Source of the DNA: Caprella mutica
Taxonomy: Eukaryota; Arthropoda; Malacostraca; Amphipoda; Caprellidae
Length of the DNA stretch: 64,000 nucleotides
NCBI GenBank assembly: GCA_947561585.1
Contig: CANNZV010001437.1
Location: 62,001 to 126,000, forward strand
Direction of reading: 5' to 3'
Of this stretch, positions 24,301 to 36,221 are shown in pieces. The translations under genes were made by a program, and so were the position numbers. Position 1 is the stretch's first letter. The number at the start of each line of letters is the position of its first letter. The notes beneath the pieces were generated by a model. That model was not told where the DNA came from, searched no databases, and saw nothing but the letters and a program-made list of their open reading frames with translations.

Positions 24301-27300
24301 AAGTGTCGTGCGGCGAAACTGTTTTCAGTGAAAGGGTTTTCGGCGACAGTGTTTTCGGCGAAAAGACCTAGAACCAAAATAGAGTTTGTGCAGCACTCCA
24401 GGAATGAAAGTAAAAAGGGTTTGAGAGCTGGACTGTATGCTGGCCAGTAATTTTACGTTCTTCTGCTAATGAATCAACCTCAAAACATTTTTGTTTTGAG
24501 GTTTCCTGAAGTAGTAAAACGTTTCTTTAATAAATTTCTCTAATCGTAGGGGAGAACCGGGACAACTCGTTTAAACATGTTTATAATTGTTGGAACTACC
24601 GCTTATTGCAACTGAATGTGTGCGACGTGTTAACCGTCAGTTATTTGAAAGATCCAATGCGGAGATGTAGTATTTCGCCCCCGAGGGGTAATTTACTGTT
24701 TTCTTCAATATTGATGTAATTTTTCGTGATTTATTGGATCGTTTGTGGACTATATGAATACGAAGCTGGTTCTAAATCTAAAAGATATGAATTATATCAA
24801 TATTTTATCTTATGTTTGGTGTGTTAAAAAAATAATACAAATTAAATTAGAAAAATAGTGATGTTTTTAATTTGAAGTGTCATTTGGGATGAATTGGACA
24901 CTTCTGTTGAGGTTGGTTCGGACGGTGTCCGAACCTTCCCTCTGTATCCGATTCAGTCCACCATTACAATTTATTGAAGTAATTCTTATTAAAAAGGACA
25001 TTCTTTAATTATTTTAATTGACATAGCATTCGTTTATAAGATTAGTTGCAACTTTTAATATTAGTGTCTTTATTTGACATTTTGACGATCGTATTCATGC
25101 TTTTTCATTATAAAAAGAAAACTGATAGAAGACGTAATAAAGAAGGTATTCCAAAAACTTTTCATGAATTCCAAAAACGTTTATCTGTCAGAAAAGCTGA
25201 TGAAATTGGAGATGTAGCAAGATCTACACTTAGGGATTATACTTTAAACATACGATGCAATATTTAAGATGTAATTTACTAATTTTGGTGAATTATAAGA
25301 AAAAGGAAATAGTTATACCCAAAGTAAAAGGCAATAGTTAGACAATTTGCTTTTGTTATATAGCTATTAAATATGAGGATAATTTCACATTAATTACTCG
25401 TGGGCTATCTATATTTTGTTTGAGAAAATGTTCAATCATCACAATAATATTATTATGATAAAATTTCAAATACGATGAATTATTACTGTGAATAACAAGT
25501 CATTATGGTTTATTTCAATTAAATTAGTAGATCTGAATTCAATCCTATCGTTAAATTACCCAAATTTCCAATGTTTTAACCTTTTTTATGGTGTCCGAAT
25601 CATCCTCACAGCTTGTCCGAAGTCTCCCTCTAGGAAGGAGCATTCGGAGACTTGAATCTCTCTTACATTTTGTCTTATAACTTTCGAATGAAGGTTTAAA
25701 CTGTAAAACAGTCTGAATAAAATTGAAGTAAAATGATTTATCTACATACCGAAATCTTTATATAGTTAAATTCGAATTAGTTCACGAACTATTCATTTTT
25801 CCCCAAAAGTGTCCTAATGCTCCCGGTTCTCCCCTACACCTTTACAGGAATGTTTAATATTGAATTGATATTGAATTGACGGTGTATATTCTTATTCTTT
25901 AGACAGAAAATTAACAAGTTGGAAGTAAAACGGATATTGTAGAGTTTGTGTTATAAAAATCTTTAAAACCGTACAAAATTAAATGGATGTTATGAAATTT
26001 CATGGAGTTTGCTGCAATACGATAAGAAACATTAGCCTCATTGAGTAAAATAATGAAATAAATAATTGGAGGGAATCTCTAAGTTCTCCCAATTCGCAAT
26101 TTTAAAAATGACGCTTCTAATGGAACACAACATAGAATTCGTTACAGTAAGGTGATCAGACGGACGGGAGAGTTTATCTATAAGTTGATAGTAAATATTG
26201 TATTACTCTGACCTATTTTACCTTAACTTCAACAATACATATATAATGTTCGTAGTTCTCATAATCGTAACCCTTTCGAGTCTGCAAGAGAGCATATGTC
26301 CCTACTGAAATATTTGTTCACAAGAGGTTTTCACCAGTTAACGCAAGGTACAGTAATATATAGGGTATGGTAATCCGCTCATCGAATCTAGTTTGACGTA
26401 ACCACGGCGTGACCGAAAACGGTGACTCTGACCACTCTTTGAAACGTGGGACTACCTATCTAAACTTAATCACTTCTAAATTTATTTTTTTTCGTATCAA
26501 TTACTAAACAGGTATTGCTTAAATTGTATTTCCCATTATATTATTCCTTAATTTTTATTGATAGGAACTACAGTTAAGCATTAACTAGCACTAGTTTAGG
26601 CTCCAATAGGTAGTATATGTTTCAGACATTATTTCTTATAGATAAGTTAAGGAAATAAAGTAAAAAAAAACACACCTGAATTATATCTAATAATCTATAT
26701 ATTCAACTTTCAGGTTCAGTCGTCATTTTCGCTTTTCTTTTACACGAAACCCTTATAAAAATGACTTCACACTTCTCGATATTAACATGCAAATACAAGG
26801 AATTATGAGCCGCTCTATCACAAACAAGGAATGTGTTGTTTTGGTGACGTCATATTTTTGCGTCATCCGCTAATTACTATACCCTTTATGTTCTTGTACC
26901 CGGACCTAACGCAACCGGTTGGTAGACGGTTTGAATCCCACCACTGAAGTGAACTGCTTTAACTTCGAGGTTGGTTTCGTATTGAACCAAATTTCATATC
27001 GGGGCACGATATCATCACAAACTAAATTAATTTATATGAATTCAAAGCTACATATTTTACAAGACTGTTATATGTTTTTTCGAAATTGCATAGATTAGTG
27101 AAATGTTCCAAAGTAGATCAATTTTGTTCTTTTTATTAATTATTTTTAATCAAGAAATTTCATAGAATGAAAATACTTAGTATGGTATTTAGTAGCATAC
27201 TTTGTTCATCACTCATTTTTCAAAAAAGGTGCTCATGTGCATATCACGCCTTAATGCAATTTTCCTTCAATTGTGTTCGAAAATGCTTTGTATGTATTTG

Positions 27301-30300
27301 AATAGTTCCAGCTTCCACTTACCTCGACATTGAATGTTTTAATAAAGCCACTGATGTCAGTTTCGAAGATTGGATATTTAATCAGAGCCGTGTGTGGAGA
27401 GATATTGATTATAGGAGTGAAGTCCATGCTTTCGAACCTATCCGGAGTAATAGAAAGACAACTTCCCAAAACGTCATACTCCTATCAAAATAAATTTAGT
27501 GAGAAATTAATTATTTATTTTAATTCATATAAAGTATTGAAGGATATTTAACTTTCCCGATATAGGTATAAAATTACTGAATTGTAAAGAATCTAAAAAA
27601 TCCACACCTCAAGAAAAAGCCTAGGTCACACCGCCCAAATATTGTTGGACCGTACTTAGAAAAGAGGGAGAATGGACCGAATTTCGACAACGCTGGTAAC
27701 CGTGCATGAAAGGGAAAACAAATCGTGGTAACGCGAGCGTTTATAGATTTGCGTTAGTATAGCGGTATACTGCTCTTGACTACGGAGCTGGGAGGATGAA
27801 ATGTGGAATTCTGATAGATTTAAGATAGAAATCGATAGCTGAAGTTCATCATCTGAAGGCCCAGTAACACCGAAGTAACTTAGCTGCAGCGTTCCTGAAT
27901 CGAAGAAAAGAATCACCTCCGCTTATTACCGTTCACCAGAAGTTGGCTCCCGTTCAGGCAACGCCGCTTACATTTGGCCACTGCATATGTTTACACCTAC
28001 CGCTCCGACAGTTTTGAACTGCACAAAATATTACGAGCGTTGGGGAGCAGTAGTCTCCGCTCCGTAAAGTTCACCACCACCTCAACAACGCCCAGTCAAA
28101 GTGTGGCACCATTAAACATAAGTTCGTGGACGTTTGTGTCTGCAAGAGCAACACAGAAATCTTGAATGCTGGACCACTGTTGCTTCATCAGCATCGATCA
28201 GGCGGTGATTATACGTTGGACAAACTTTGATGGGGTGGTTGAAGGCATTTCACTTGTGAATACGAGTTTGCTGTGACGGTCTCAAGCGTTGAAACAGTGA
28301 TTCATTGCGGTGATGACCTTTGGTTTGAAGTTTGTTTGGAGGTAGCACAGCTCCATACCGCCATGACCAACGCTCGCTACCGTTAAATCAACTCTATAGA
28401 AACGCATGTTTCAGCGGTGCACCACTAATGGTACCGCCCGTATTTTCGATTTTCTCCATTTTGTGCGTGGTGACGAGTGAACAAATACGTAAAATTGAAC
28501 AACGCTCTATCGAAGCTTGTGTTATGTTTAATCAACCCCCGGACAAAGCTGACGAAGTACTGTTAGGATTTCTGAATTGGTATAATCGTAGCGTAACACA
28601 GCGTCCACGAACATGCGTTCGTTTGGACGGTGGTGAACTTTACTGAGAGGAAAACTACCCCTTCTCAACGCTCGGAATATTTTGTGCAACTCAAAACCTT
28701 ATTAGCGGAGGGGGAATATAAGCGGTGACCGAGCGTATACGGCGTTGCTTTAATGGGGACCAACTTCTGTGAACGGTAACGAGCCACGGTGAATTTATGT
28801 CACCACTCAAGAAACGGTACAACAAAGTTCGGGTGGTGTGACTGAGGCTATAAGTGGCTAACAGTATCTACACACGTTTTGCACGGCGTCAAAAGATGAA
28901 CTTTTTCTCAAAAAGGTATTAAAGTTTCAATAATCAAAAAAATATTAAGTGAATCTTAATCATACTTAATATTTTATCTACATTTAAATAGGTTTGGTTC
29001 ATATTATTACCTTGTTAACTACCTTCCCGACCAGACCAAAGAATGTTCCATTGGGATGTCTCCCTCCATACAAGTTTGTCTTGTCGAAGATCAGTCTGTA
29101 ACTATTTCAAAGGAATTTATTGAATATCTAAATACATATTTCAATTTAAAGTATATATTCTTGCTTCATAGTACCAAAATCCAGCGTATACAGAGTAAAT
29201 TTTCATGAACTCGATGAATGCCCCCGAAAACGATTGAGTTTGTGGATGGTACAACATGTACGGCATGAACTGAAAAAAAAATATTTTCACCGTGAATTGT
29301 GGCTCTGTTATTTATTATCATCACTTTTTTATATTAATATATGTACAGGTGAAACTGATGCAATATAAGGACTGTGATTCAGAAAATCTTGTAGTATCAT
29401 CAATTCCCGTAATTCAAGTTGTAAGAATACGATTTTTTCAGTTTTGTAGCTCATACATTTTTTGGAGAAGTCTTACTTATTTGTATAATAGAAAACATTT
29501 TAGAAAAGCTAAACAAAATAAACATTATCTTTGTAGTAAATATTCTAAAATACTGATAGTTCATTCCCGACATATAGAAAATAATAGATATATTTCAAGT
29601 TAAGGTATATTCCACCTCGGTAAATTCCAATCCGGTGTATTCTTACTCGTTAAATTCCATCCCTGTGACAAAGCTCTTGGATGAAGACTAGCTAATCAGT
29701 AAATGCAGTTATAAACTTTACTCACGGATGGAAGAGGAAAAGGAAATAGTAATAATTGAGGCCTATAACCACCTTTTAGAGCAAAAATTTAAGATCTCGT
29801 AGTTGATGAGCATAGCCCTTGCGCTCTACTCTCTAAGTAGCGATAAGAAAATTATAAACTTGGTAAAAATGTATAATAAGACAACAAATAATCCATGTTA
29901 CAACAGTCACAGTTCGGGACCCAAGGGACGCTACCCCCGTTTATTCCATTCGTCAATGACAACTTCAGGATAAAGCCACTAGGGGCACGTGAATAACTAG
30001 TAACAAATCTTATATATCATTATATTGCATTGAATATAACAGAAAAGGAATTATTAGATATTAAAAATAAAAATTTCTTCGCGATAGCTTCGGCAGAGGA
30101 ATATTTTGCAACAAATGTGAGACTAATTACTGTGTATGAAAATTGTAGTGATTATGAATTAAAAATTACTTGATTTTACTAAGTGACGTTTAAATGTGAA
30201 AGCTTATTGCTTACTTTAACAAATAGAGAAAACCGTCCGTATTTAGTTATTAGAAGTTCAATAGATGTATTGGACCCCGTATAGATGGGGAATCTTCCAA

Positions 30301-30874
30301 TCCGCGTAAGAAATCGCTCATTTCATTTTATTAGGAGTTCAAATATATAGATGTGCTGGCAATAAAACGCGCGTTCCTTCACAAGTCCCCAGTGAACGCA
30401 GCCGGATCAGCCGGGAGGACACTTCCATTTCTATAATCACCCGATACAACTCTTTACCTGCATATGTACCTACAGAGAAAAGTAAATGCTGGATCTATGA
30501 AAAAATAAGTAAGTCTTCTCTCAATATTGCATGGCCCACCATAACTTTCTCTCAAGATAGGTTATTCTCACCGCTCCCATCCCAATGTTCAAACATTCTG
30601 GATCGTCAGGTCCTATCACCAAATCCTCCCTGAAAATTGACAAATGTTCATATGGATTAAATTGACATTTTTCAAAACAATTATCAGTATATACATCATT
30701 AGATGAAAGGATAACTACGATATACTTGGACACTCATAATACTCGGAAAATGGGCGATAACATAAATCTTGAGAAAACTAACTTTTTTAAATTACTGATT
30801 AACGATGATGAACTGGTAACACCTACTTTCAGAGTACTATGAGTGTCAAAGTACTTCTATACTTACTCAGCCAT
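21304..30874 (-). CDS. Ionotropic glutamate receptor/IR-type channel, gene A
   Basis: Twelve coding exons join in frame on the minus strand: 30867-30874, 30572-30629, 29175-29269, 29011-29101, 27323-27481, 23377-23462, 23019-23086, 22707-22921, 22463-22618, 22049-22155, 21496-21650 and 21304-21368. This gives 1263 bases, 420 codons plus stop. The first exon (30867-30907) holds 33 untranslated bases, an ATG in good context (AAGAATGG) and eight coding bases. Domains: S1 about residues 15-137, with SITPDR carrying the usual ligand-contact Arg at R99; M1 138-160; pore segment about 178-188 (VTIQGLLNQ); M3 200-221 with SYTANL changed to TYKCNL; S2 222-390; M4 about 391-413. It should be a membrane cation channel gated by a small ligand. 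There is no signal peptide or amino-terminal domain, and the glutamate-contact Pro of S1 is Cys, so glutamate may not be the ligand. Introns hold several transposons. The gene ends three codons before gene B because AAA has become TAA. Confidence 0.93.
23998..24369. mobile_element. Small fold-back element with inverted TTTCGCCGAA arms
   Basis: The left arm, 23998-24085, repeats TTTCGCCGAANGACA-like units. The right arm, 24280-24369, repeats the complement (GGCGAAAGTGT, TTCGGCGAAA). The outer ends match as GGTCCTTTCGCCGAA against TTCGGCGAAAAGACC. The centre carries GTAGGTTAGGTTAG and G-rich runs. It lies in the intron between the S1 and M1 exons of gene A, is absent from gene B and has no coding capacity. 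Confidence 0.75.
24549..25834. mobile_element. pogo-like DNA transposon remnant with TA target duplication
   Basis: GGGGAGAACCGGGA at 24549 and its complement TCCCGGTTCTCCCC ending at 25834 are terminal inverted repeats, each bordered by TA (24547-24548 and 25835-25836). Inside, on the plus strand at 25103-25255, a frame reads YKKKTDRRRNKEG and then RSTLRDYTLNI. This matches the YKRKTDR...STLRDY pattern of the psq-type DNA-binding domain of pogo/Jerky transposases. The catalytic domain is missing, so it is internally deleted and non-autonomous. It lies in an intron of gene A and is absent from the equivalent intron of B. Confidence 0.8.
26357..26889. mobile_element. MITE with ~25-bp terminal inverted repeats
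   Basis: AGGGTATGGTAATCCGCTCA at 26361 pairs with the complement of TGCGTCATCCGCTAATTACTATACCCT, which ends at about 26886. No frame of interest lies inside. It is in the S1-M1 intron of gene A and absent from B. A GGTTTGAATCCCACC string just outside (26931) resembles a tRNA B-box. Confidence 0.6.
27619..28848. mobile_element. GC-richer 1.2-kb fold-back DNA element
   Basis: Terminal repeats GGTCACACCGCCC at 27624 and GGGTGGTGTGAC at 28831 are inverted. The interior is also a long imperfect inverted repeat. GTTCACCAGAAGTTGG at 27936 pairs with CCAACTTCTGTGAAC at 28757, TTGCACAAAATATT-type sequence at 28020 pairs with AATATTTTGTGCAA at 28676, and AGTTCACCACC at 28069 pairs with GGTGGTGAACTT at 28629. 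The centre is near 28240. Base composition differs sharply from the host intron. Gene B's equivalent intron is only 234 bp and lacks it. A 104-codon plus-strand frame at 28332-28646 has no domain I recognise and arises within the arm. Confidence 0.8.
29600..29668. repeat. Short 15-bp minisatellite (CGGTAAATTCCATCC type)
   Basis: About four loose units: CTCGGTAAATTCCAATC, CGGTGTATTCTTACT, CGTTAAATTCCATCC and a partial one. Only one orientation is seen. It lies in an intron of gene A. Confidence 0.45.
29782..29836 (-). other. Conserved element, copy 2 (inside gene A intron)
   Basis: This copy matches the 3'-flank element of genes A, B and C, including a shared left part (ATGCAGT...GATGGAAGAGGAAAA at 29704-29740). 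It is in the intron between the 30572 and 29269 exons. The minus strand reads MLINYEILNF. Its presence inside the gene means the element has moved or been duplicated independently. Confidence 0.45.
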
Positions 30875-31079
30875 TCTTAGCTTTTTTCAGTGAAGATTTT
30901 GCCAATTCTGTAAAATAATTTATTGGTTTATTTATCCCGATATTTGGATATAGAATAACCCAAACTTTATCTTTTCTCAACACAATGCTTTTTCAATGGG
31001 AAATTAATAGGAGGGAGAAGGGGGATGGAGGTTTTAAATTTTCCATTATTTAAAAAATATATATCACAATTACTAATTA

Positions 31080-31690
31080 ACCCTAGTAACCTAGGGACTG
31101 GTCCATCCGCGCCAGTCCTCATGAAAAAATATTAATAATTATATTTTTAAACCGATTTAGAAGCTGTCTTTTCCTGACTTTTACTTTTCAACATAATTAC
31201 ATATGATTATACAAAAAAGAATGTGATAAAAGTCAAGATACTCATATTATGAGCATTTATTCAAATATACAGGGTGTTTCAATAAACCCGAATTACAACT
31301 TTAGGTTATTATATTTCAAAAACTATTGAAGGTACATGTTTCTTTCTGACATCTTTTTCGTTGTTGAATCCTTTTCCATCAACAGTTAAATTTTCATCAC
31401 ATTTTATTCATTTTTGTTAATGTTATAAGGATTCTATTGATGAGTGATGAAAATGGCTTTTAAGCAAATAGTTAGAAAATCTAAGAAATATTTATTTTTC
31501 ATCTTTGCTTGTTGATTTTATTTTAAATGAATAACTATTCTTTTGCGTATACTTATGGATGTGTAAATATCAGATGTAGCGACTAAATATCGAAAAGTCA
31601 ATTTGTTTAGATTTTATATCAGTTTTAGTGAGGACTGGCGCGCCTGGACCAGTCCCCAGGTTAGTGAGCAAACTTTTAATGGCTAGGTTA
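31080..31690. mobile_element. Fold-back repeat with CCTAGGGACTGGTCC ends
   Basis: AACCTAGGGACTGGTCCATC...GCGCCAGTCCTCA at 31088-31120 is inverted at 31630-31666 (TGAGGACTGGCGCGCC...GGACCAGTCCCCAGGTT). A related sequence equal to the complement of roughly 31215-31690 occurs at 36515-37010. The interior has ACAGGGTGTTTCAATAAA at 31270. No coding capacity is seen. Confidence 0.65.
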
Positions 31691-33399
31691 CTATAGGTTA
31701 ACTTGAATCTTAATAAACATGTATTTCTCTAATATAATCGAAATTGTGTAACCGTGACTTACTCTACAAGGTATTTCATTTCAGTTCAAATATAATTATC
31801 AGCTTATTGAAAAAAAAAACTTCTCAAGGAATCACAAAATGTCAAAAATGCTTCGTTATCGAGATATTGATACCCCGATGCTACCTAGTGTAATTTTTGT
31901 CATACATAAGGAATTTCACATAAAACAAACATTGTTCCACGAAAACCTAAATGGTCAAAACTGTTTTGGTTTCAAGATTAGTTCGTTTTTGAGGATCTTT
32001 TCTGTTTGCTGGGCGCATTTTAAAATAATGCAAATATAATTATATCATGGATACGCGTTGTTCTTTAATGATCTCTGCTTCATGATAACACCTTTTCTTA
32101 TGGTGACGAAGATTAGGAATTTTATATTTGTAAACGACTAACAACTATCTATATGACCATTTAATAGCTATTAGATAGTTATTTAATGGTTATTAGATAG
32201 TAATTACTTAAATGGTTATCATACAAGTATCATAACCAACAACATCAAGAAATAGTTATTATTATCATTGAAATTGTTATTACCATTATATTATTTTTTC
32301 ATTTCCAAACGCGCACAGGAAACAGAAAAATGTAATTAGCCTTATAGTCTTATTTTTTCTTGCTAAATAATTTAATTCAGTAACAATGATACCATTATGT
32401 TTTACTATTTTATTTCCATTATTTTCAAATGCGCCCAGCAAACAAAAAAGATACGTTTTTGATTGCAAGAGTCTCTTCAGATGAGGTATCAGATCTGCAC
32501 TGATGCTGGAGGCAGACACTTCGAACCATTATTGAAAATACATTTTAGAACATTATAATGTTCTGATATATTTTTAAAGATTCAAATGCCAATATCTTGA
32601 AAACTAATCAGTTTTTACAATTTGGGTTTTTGTGAAACAATGTTTGTTTTATGTAAAATTCACTACATGTATTCCAAAAATAATCCTAAAATTTCGATAA
32701 CGACGTGTTTTTTGGGCATTTTTTTTATTAATGAAATTTTTTTAAAGGTTTTTATGCAAGCTGTCAAATTTTACCGGAGCTTAAATGAAACACCTTGTTT
32801 ATACATCTGTACGTAATACACGTACTTGCTCATGAAATCTTGTGGAATTCAAAACTACAATGCTGGTACAATTCTAATTACATTAAAAGAGATAAGTTAC
32901 AGAAAATAATTTCCGATAACCTTTATCAATTATAATGAATTTTAAATCATTATAAATTTAACTCCATGAGGAAGAGTTTTGATGAAATTTAGAAGATTAA
33001 TTAAGAAGGATTCTCTATCTTCTCACATGTGCGAATATATGTAATACCTAGGTAATTTCAGAACATATTTATTACTAGTCCTTTTAAAAAAGCGAATTTC
33101 CTTCTGTAAAAGCAGCATATAGCTGATTTCGTTTCTAAAATGGTTAGTAGCGTATATAGGCTGTGGAATACATTAATTACAAATCTATCAGTCAACATAC
33201 CATTTCTTGATATAAAAGCAATGTTGGAGAAATATTGGATAGGTATTGGAAGAATATTAGATACTTAACAGATCAATTATTGGAGAGATTTGAATTGTTA
33301 TTCTATTGCAATGTAAGATAGATATTGGGATTGCAATATTAGATAGATATTGGATAGCTTCATTCAAAAGATACCAAATAGATATTGGATAACAATATT

Positions 33400-34410
33400 T
33401 AATATACAGCATGGTCCACAAAAATGTTTCCGCTTTATCAAATACTTGTAAATCGTTAGCCAATGGACGAAAAAACTGTATCTTGGTCTCTTTTTCACCG
33501 CCACTCATTGTACTAATAACAGGTAAAAACAATTTTGAACTGAAGGACATAGTATAAGAACAAGTAAGCAAAGAGTGAGGTTGATTAATTTTGTCATTGC
33601 GCAAAGGTTATTCTTAGAGCTAACTCTGTGATTTTACTTACTAAAAGGCAGTGAATAAAATTATAATGGTAAACATTTATGTACAGAGTCCTTACACTTC
33701 TTCCTTTGAAACTATTTTGAAATTGAACAACTTCAATGACATTTTGATCTCATTGACATTTTCACTCTGAATATTCCTTCTTCGCTTGTTCATTGCATGG
33801 TTAAGGCCCGTTTCTTACATGCATTTTAACAACGTGGAAAAAGCTCTTCTTAGAATGTGTTTACATTTGCGTTTTCTTATCGCTGATGGAAAAATCACAT
33901 TAAATTTTTACTTCAGCGATGAAAAAATGCAAGTGTGAACACTTTTTAAGAAGAGCTTTTTTTCCGCGCTTTTGAAAGTGTGAAGCGGGCCTTAACCATG
34001 CAAAGAACGAATATTCCTAGTAAAAATTTTAATGAGATTAAAATGTCACAGAAGTTGTTCAATATCTAAATAGTTTCCAAGGAAGAAGTTTAAGCACCCT
34101 TTGCTATAATGTGTACCATTATAATTTTTCTCCCTTTTATTCACTGCCATTTAGTAAGTGAAATCACAGAGTTAGCTCTAAGAATAACCTTTGCGCAATG
34201 ACAAAAATAGTCACCCTCACTCTTTGCTTACCTGTTCTTAAACTATGTCCATCAGTTCAAAAATGTTTTTACTTGTTAATAGTACAATGAGTGGCAGTGA
34301 AAAAAAAACAAGATACAGATTTTTCATCTATTGGCTAACGATTTACAACTATTTGAAAAAGCGAAAACATTTTTGTGGCCCATACTGTATGTTGGTAAAA
34401 TATTGGATAG
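33400..34410. mobile_element. 1-kb palindrome (fold-back), with a 187-bp TTAA-flanked inner palindrome
   Basis: The left half 33400-33800 and right half 33996-34410 are inverted copies. For example, GCTAACTCTGTGATTTTACT at 33619 pairs with AGTGAAATCACAGAGTTAGC at 34157, and GCAGTGAATAAAA at 33648 pairs with TTTTATTCACTGC at 34135. At the centre, 33805-33991 begins GGCCCGTTTC and ends GAAGCGGGCC, with TTAA on each side (33801-33804, 33992-33995) and an internal AGCTCTTCTTA/TAAGAAGAGCT stem. The inner part fits a TTAA-type MITE, but it sits exactly at the symmetry centre. Confidence 0.8.
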
Positions 34411-34883
34411 ATAGCATCGAAATTTTTTATTGGATGAACAACCGAGGAATATTAGAGTAATATTGGATAGATATCAGAATAATTTTATGAAAGAAGCAAT
34501 ATAAGAATGTATCGATTGGAATTAAGATTAAGATTTGTAATAACAAAAATAGAACGTTAGTAAAATCGTATTTTTTTGTAGCTAGATTTTCATGAAATAG
34601 GGAAAGTTCCGAGTTATCTTACAGTTTCACTTCTTCAAGCATTTAATCACTACTATAAAATATGTAGTTCAGCATTTTACCCCGTAATTTCTATTAGTAT
34701 CAATGATACCTGCAGGTATCATGGACAATATTAGATCATGGATAATAGATTTAATTCAAAATACTTTTTTTTTCAACTTTGATTGAAAAGGTTGAATGTC
34801 CGATAACTCAGAACTTAGAACTTCAAATTAATCTCGTTATATATGCAAATTTACAATTCATTGTGGGGTTCTTTTCTCTTCAC

Positions 34884-34945
34884 CGTGACTCTGCTGGACA
34901 TCGTACGACGTACTGAACGAACTTTCGTCTTGCATACTTTTGGCA
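34884..34945 (-). promoter_or_regulatory. Possible core promoter and first untranslated exon of gene A
   Basis: The minus strand reads AAGACGAAAGTTCGTTCAGT, containing an arthropod-style initiator (TCAGTA, A at 34914). About 30 bases later comes a candidate donor (GTCACG/gtgaag, exon end 34884). The block is conserved at 54913-54971 upstream of gene B, where a TATTTAAG box lies 30 bases before the initiator. In A that box is degraded. This is inference from conservation and spacing only. Confidence 0.4.
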
Positions 34946-35199
34946 CAGAATAGAATTAATAATTAACGAGTTTCATGAACCACTGATGAAATCACATGAT
35001 TAAATATATTCGTAAAATATTAAGATGCATTATCTAGGCATTCTTTTGACGGTTTTTTCGTGAATATTATTCAATCATTTCTCACTCATAATTTCATCGA
35101 AAGGTTGACGTGACATAAATGTTGACCTATTGTTTTGGGTCAAAATAATATTTAATTGAATGTCCAGTGAAACTCCTGTATAACGAAGTCATATGGCAC

Positions 35200-35770
35200 A
35201 TTGAATAATCCTGAATAACACATGGTATCAATATGCATTAATTACACATAATATCAATATTAATAAGATGATATGTACAAATTGTACATGTATGACATAT
35301 ACTGTCATATGGTATCGATATGTCTGCTTGTATAGCAAATAGTATCCATAGTATATAATTATATAACACATGATATCTAGCTATATGTATAATTCACATA
35401 GTATTGATATGCGAAACACTTGGAATCGATATGAATAAGACATTGCTATGTGTAACGTATAGTGTTGAAACGTTTAACACGTGGTATTGATATTAATAAC
35501 ATAGGGTATTGATAAATGAAACATTTATTTATTATTGTGTAAAAGACACGGTATATATTGATATGAATAACACATGGTGTTGATATGTTTCACAAATTAT
35601 ATTTATATGTGTAACACATGGATTAGATAAGAATAACATATGGTAGTAATGTGTACAGGATACATGGAATTGATACGAATAATACATGGTATTGATATGA
35701 ATAATTACGCATGGTATATATATGAGCAACTCATGGGATTTATATAAATAACACGCGGTACTGATAAGTT
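35200..35770. repeat. Degenerate AACACATGGTATTGATATG tandem repeat
   Basis: Roughly 20-35-bp units built from ACACATGGTAT, TGATATG and AATA recur throughout, with irregular spacing. The 65-codon minus-strand frame here is a by-product of the repeat. Confidence 0.7.
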
Positions 35771-36221
35771 TTTACCGCGTTATACACATTGATTCCACAA
35801 AAGGTTTTGTGACATGGTTAACATATGTATTTCATATGTTATCCATGTATCAAAATCATATGTATAAAATATCGTCCTGGGTTCCAAAAAGCCATTATAC
35901 GCCAATGGTAATTATTGCTGGTTTCAATATGGTTTGCATGTGGTTTCGTTGCTTGGTTAACCCCAATGAGTTTGACGTTTGAAGCACATTCCTTTTAAAC
36001 TAATTTATACCTTTCATGTCATTGCTTTAAATTCATCGTCCTTTCTTGACTTTGTTCCTACATAAATACCAAATATATTTTGTATTTAAAAGTTAAAGAA
36101 ATATTTACGTATCGTCGTAAATCAGCGAAAATTGCGTAAATTAGGAAATTTATTGCATTCAGCTAGGTACCCACTCAACACACTACAGTGCACATGCGCG
36201 AGATGTGATTGGGTCAGAGCT

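Larger units (their letters stand above)
30908..34883 (-). other. Intron 1 (5' UTR intron) of gene A, no coding exon seen
   Basis: Between the start-codon exon and the possible first exon near 34884 the sequence is AT-rich and occupied by the elements listed at 31080-31690 and 33400-34410. The equivalent intron in gene B (50576-54912) holds the piggyBac. No further coding exon was recognised on either strand. Confidence 0.5.

Noticed and set aside
26925..26960. tRNA gene
   Set aside because: Only a B-box-like GGTTTGAATCCCACC is present. No acceptor stem, A-box or cloverleaf could be built. At most it is a tRNA-derived SINE scrap.
28332..28646. 104-codon plus-strand frame
   Set aside because: It lies wholly in one arm of the 27619-28848 fold-back element and shows no domain.
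30521..30733. 70-codon frame continuing past LNIGMGA into VRITYLERKLWWAMQY
   Set aside because: A consensus donor (gtgaga) follows GGA GCG, and the next exon (FMPYML...) fits the S1 alignment in phase. The extra residues are intron.
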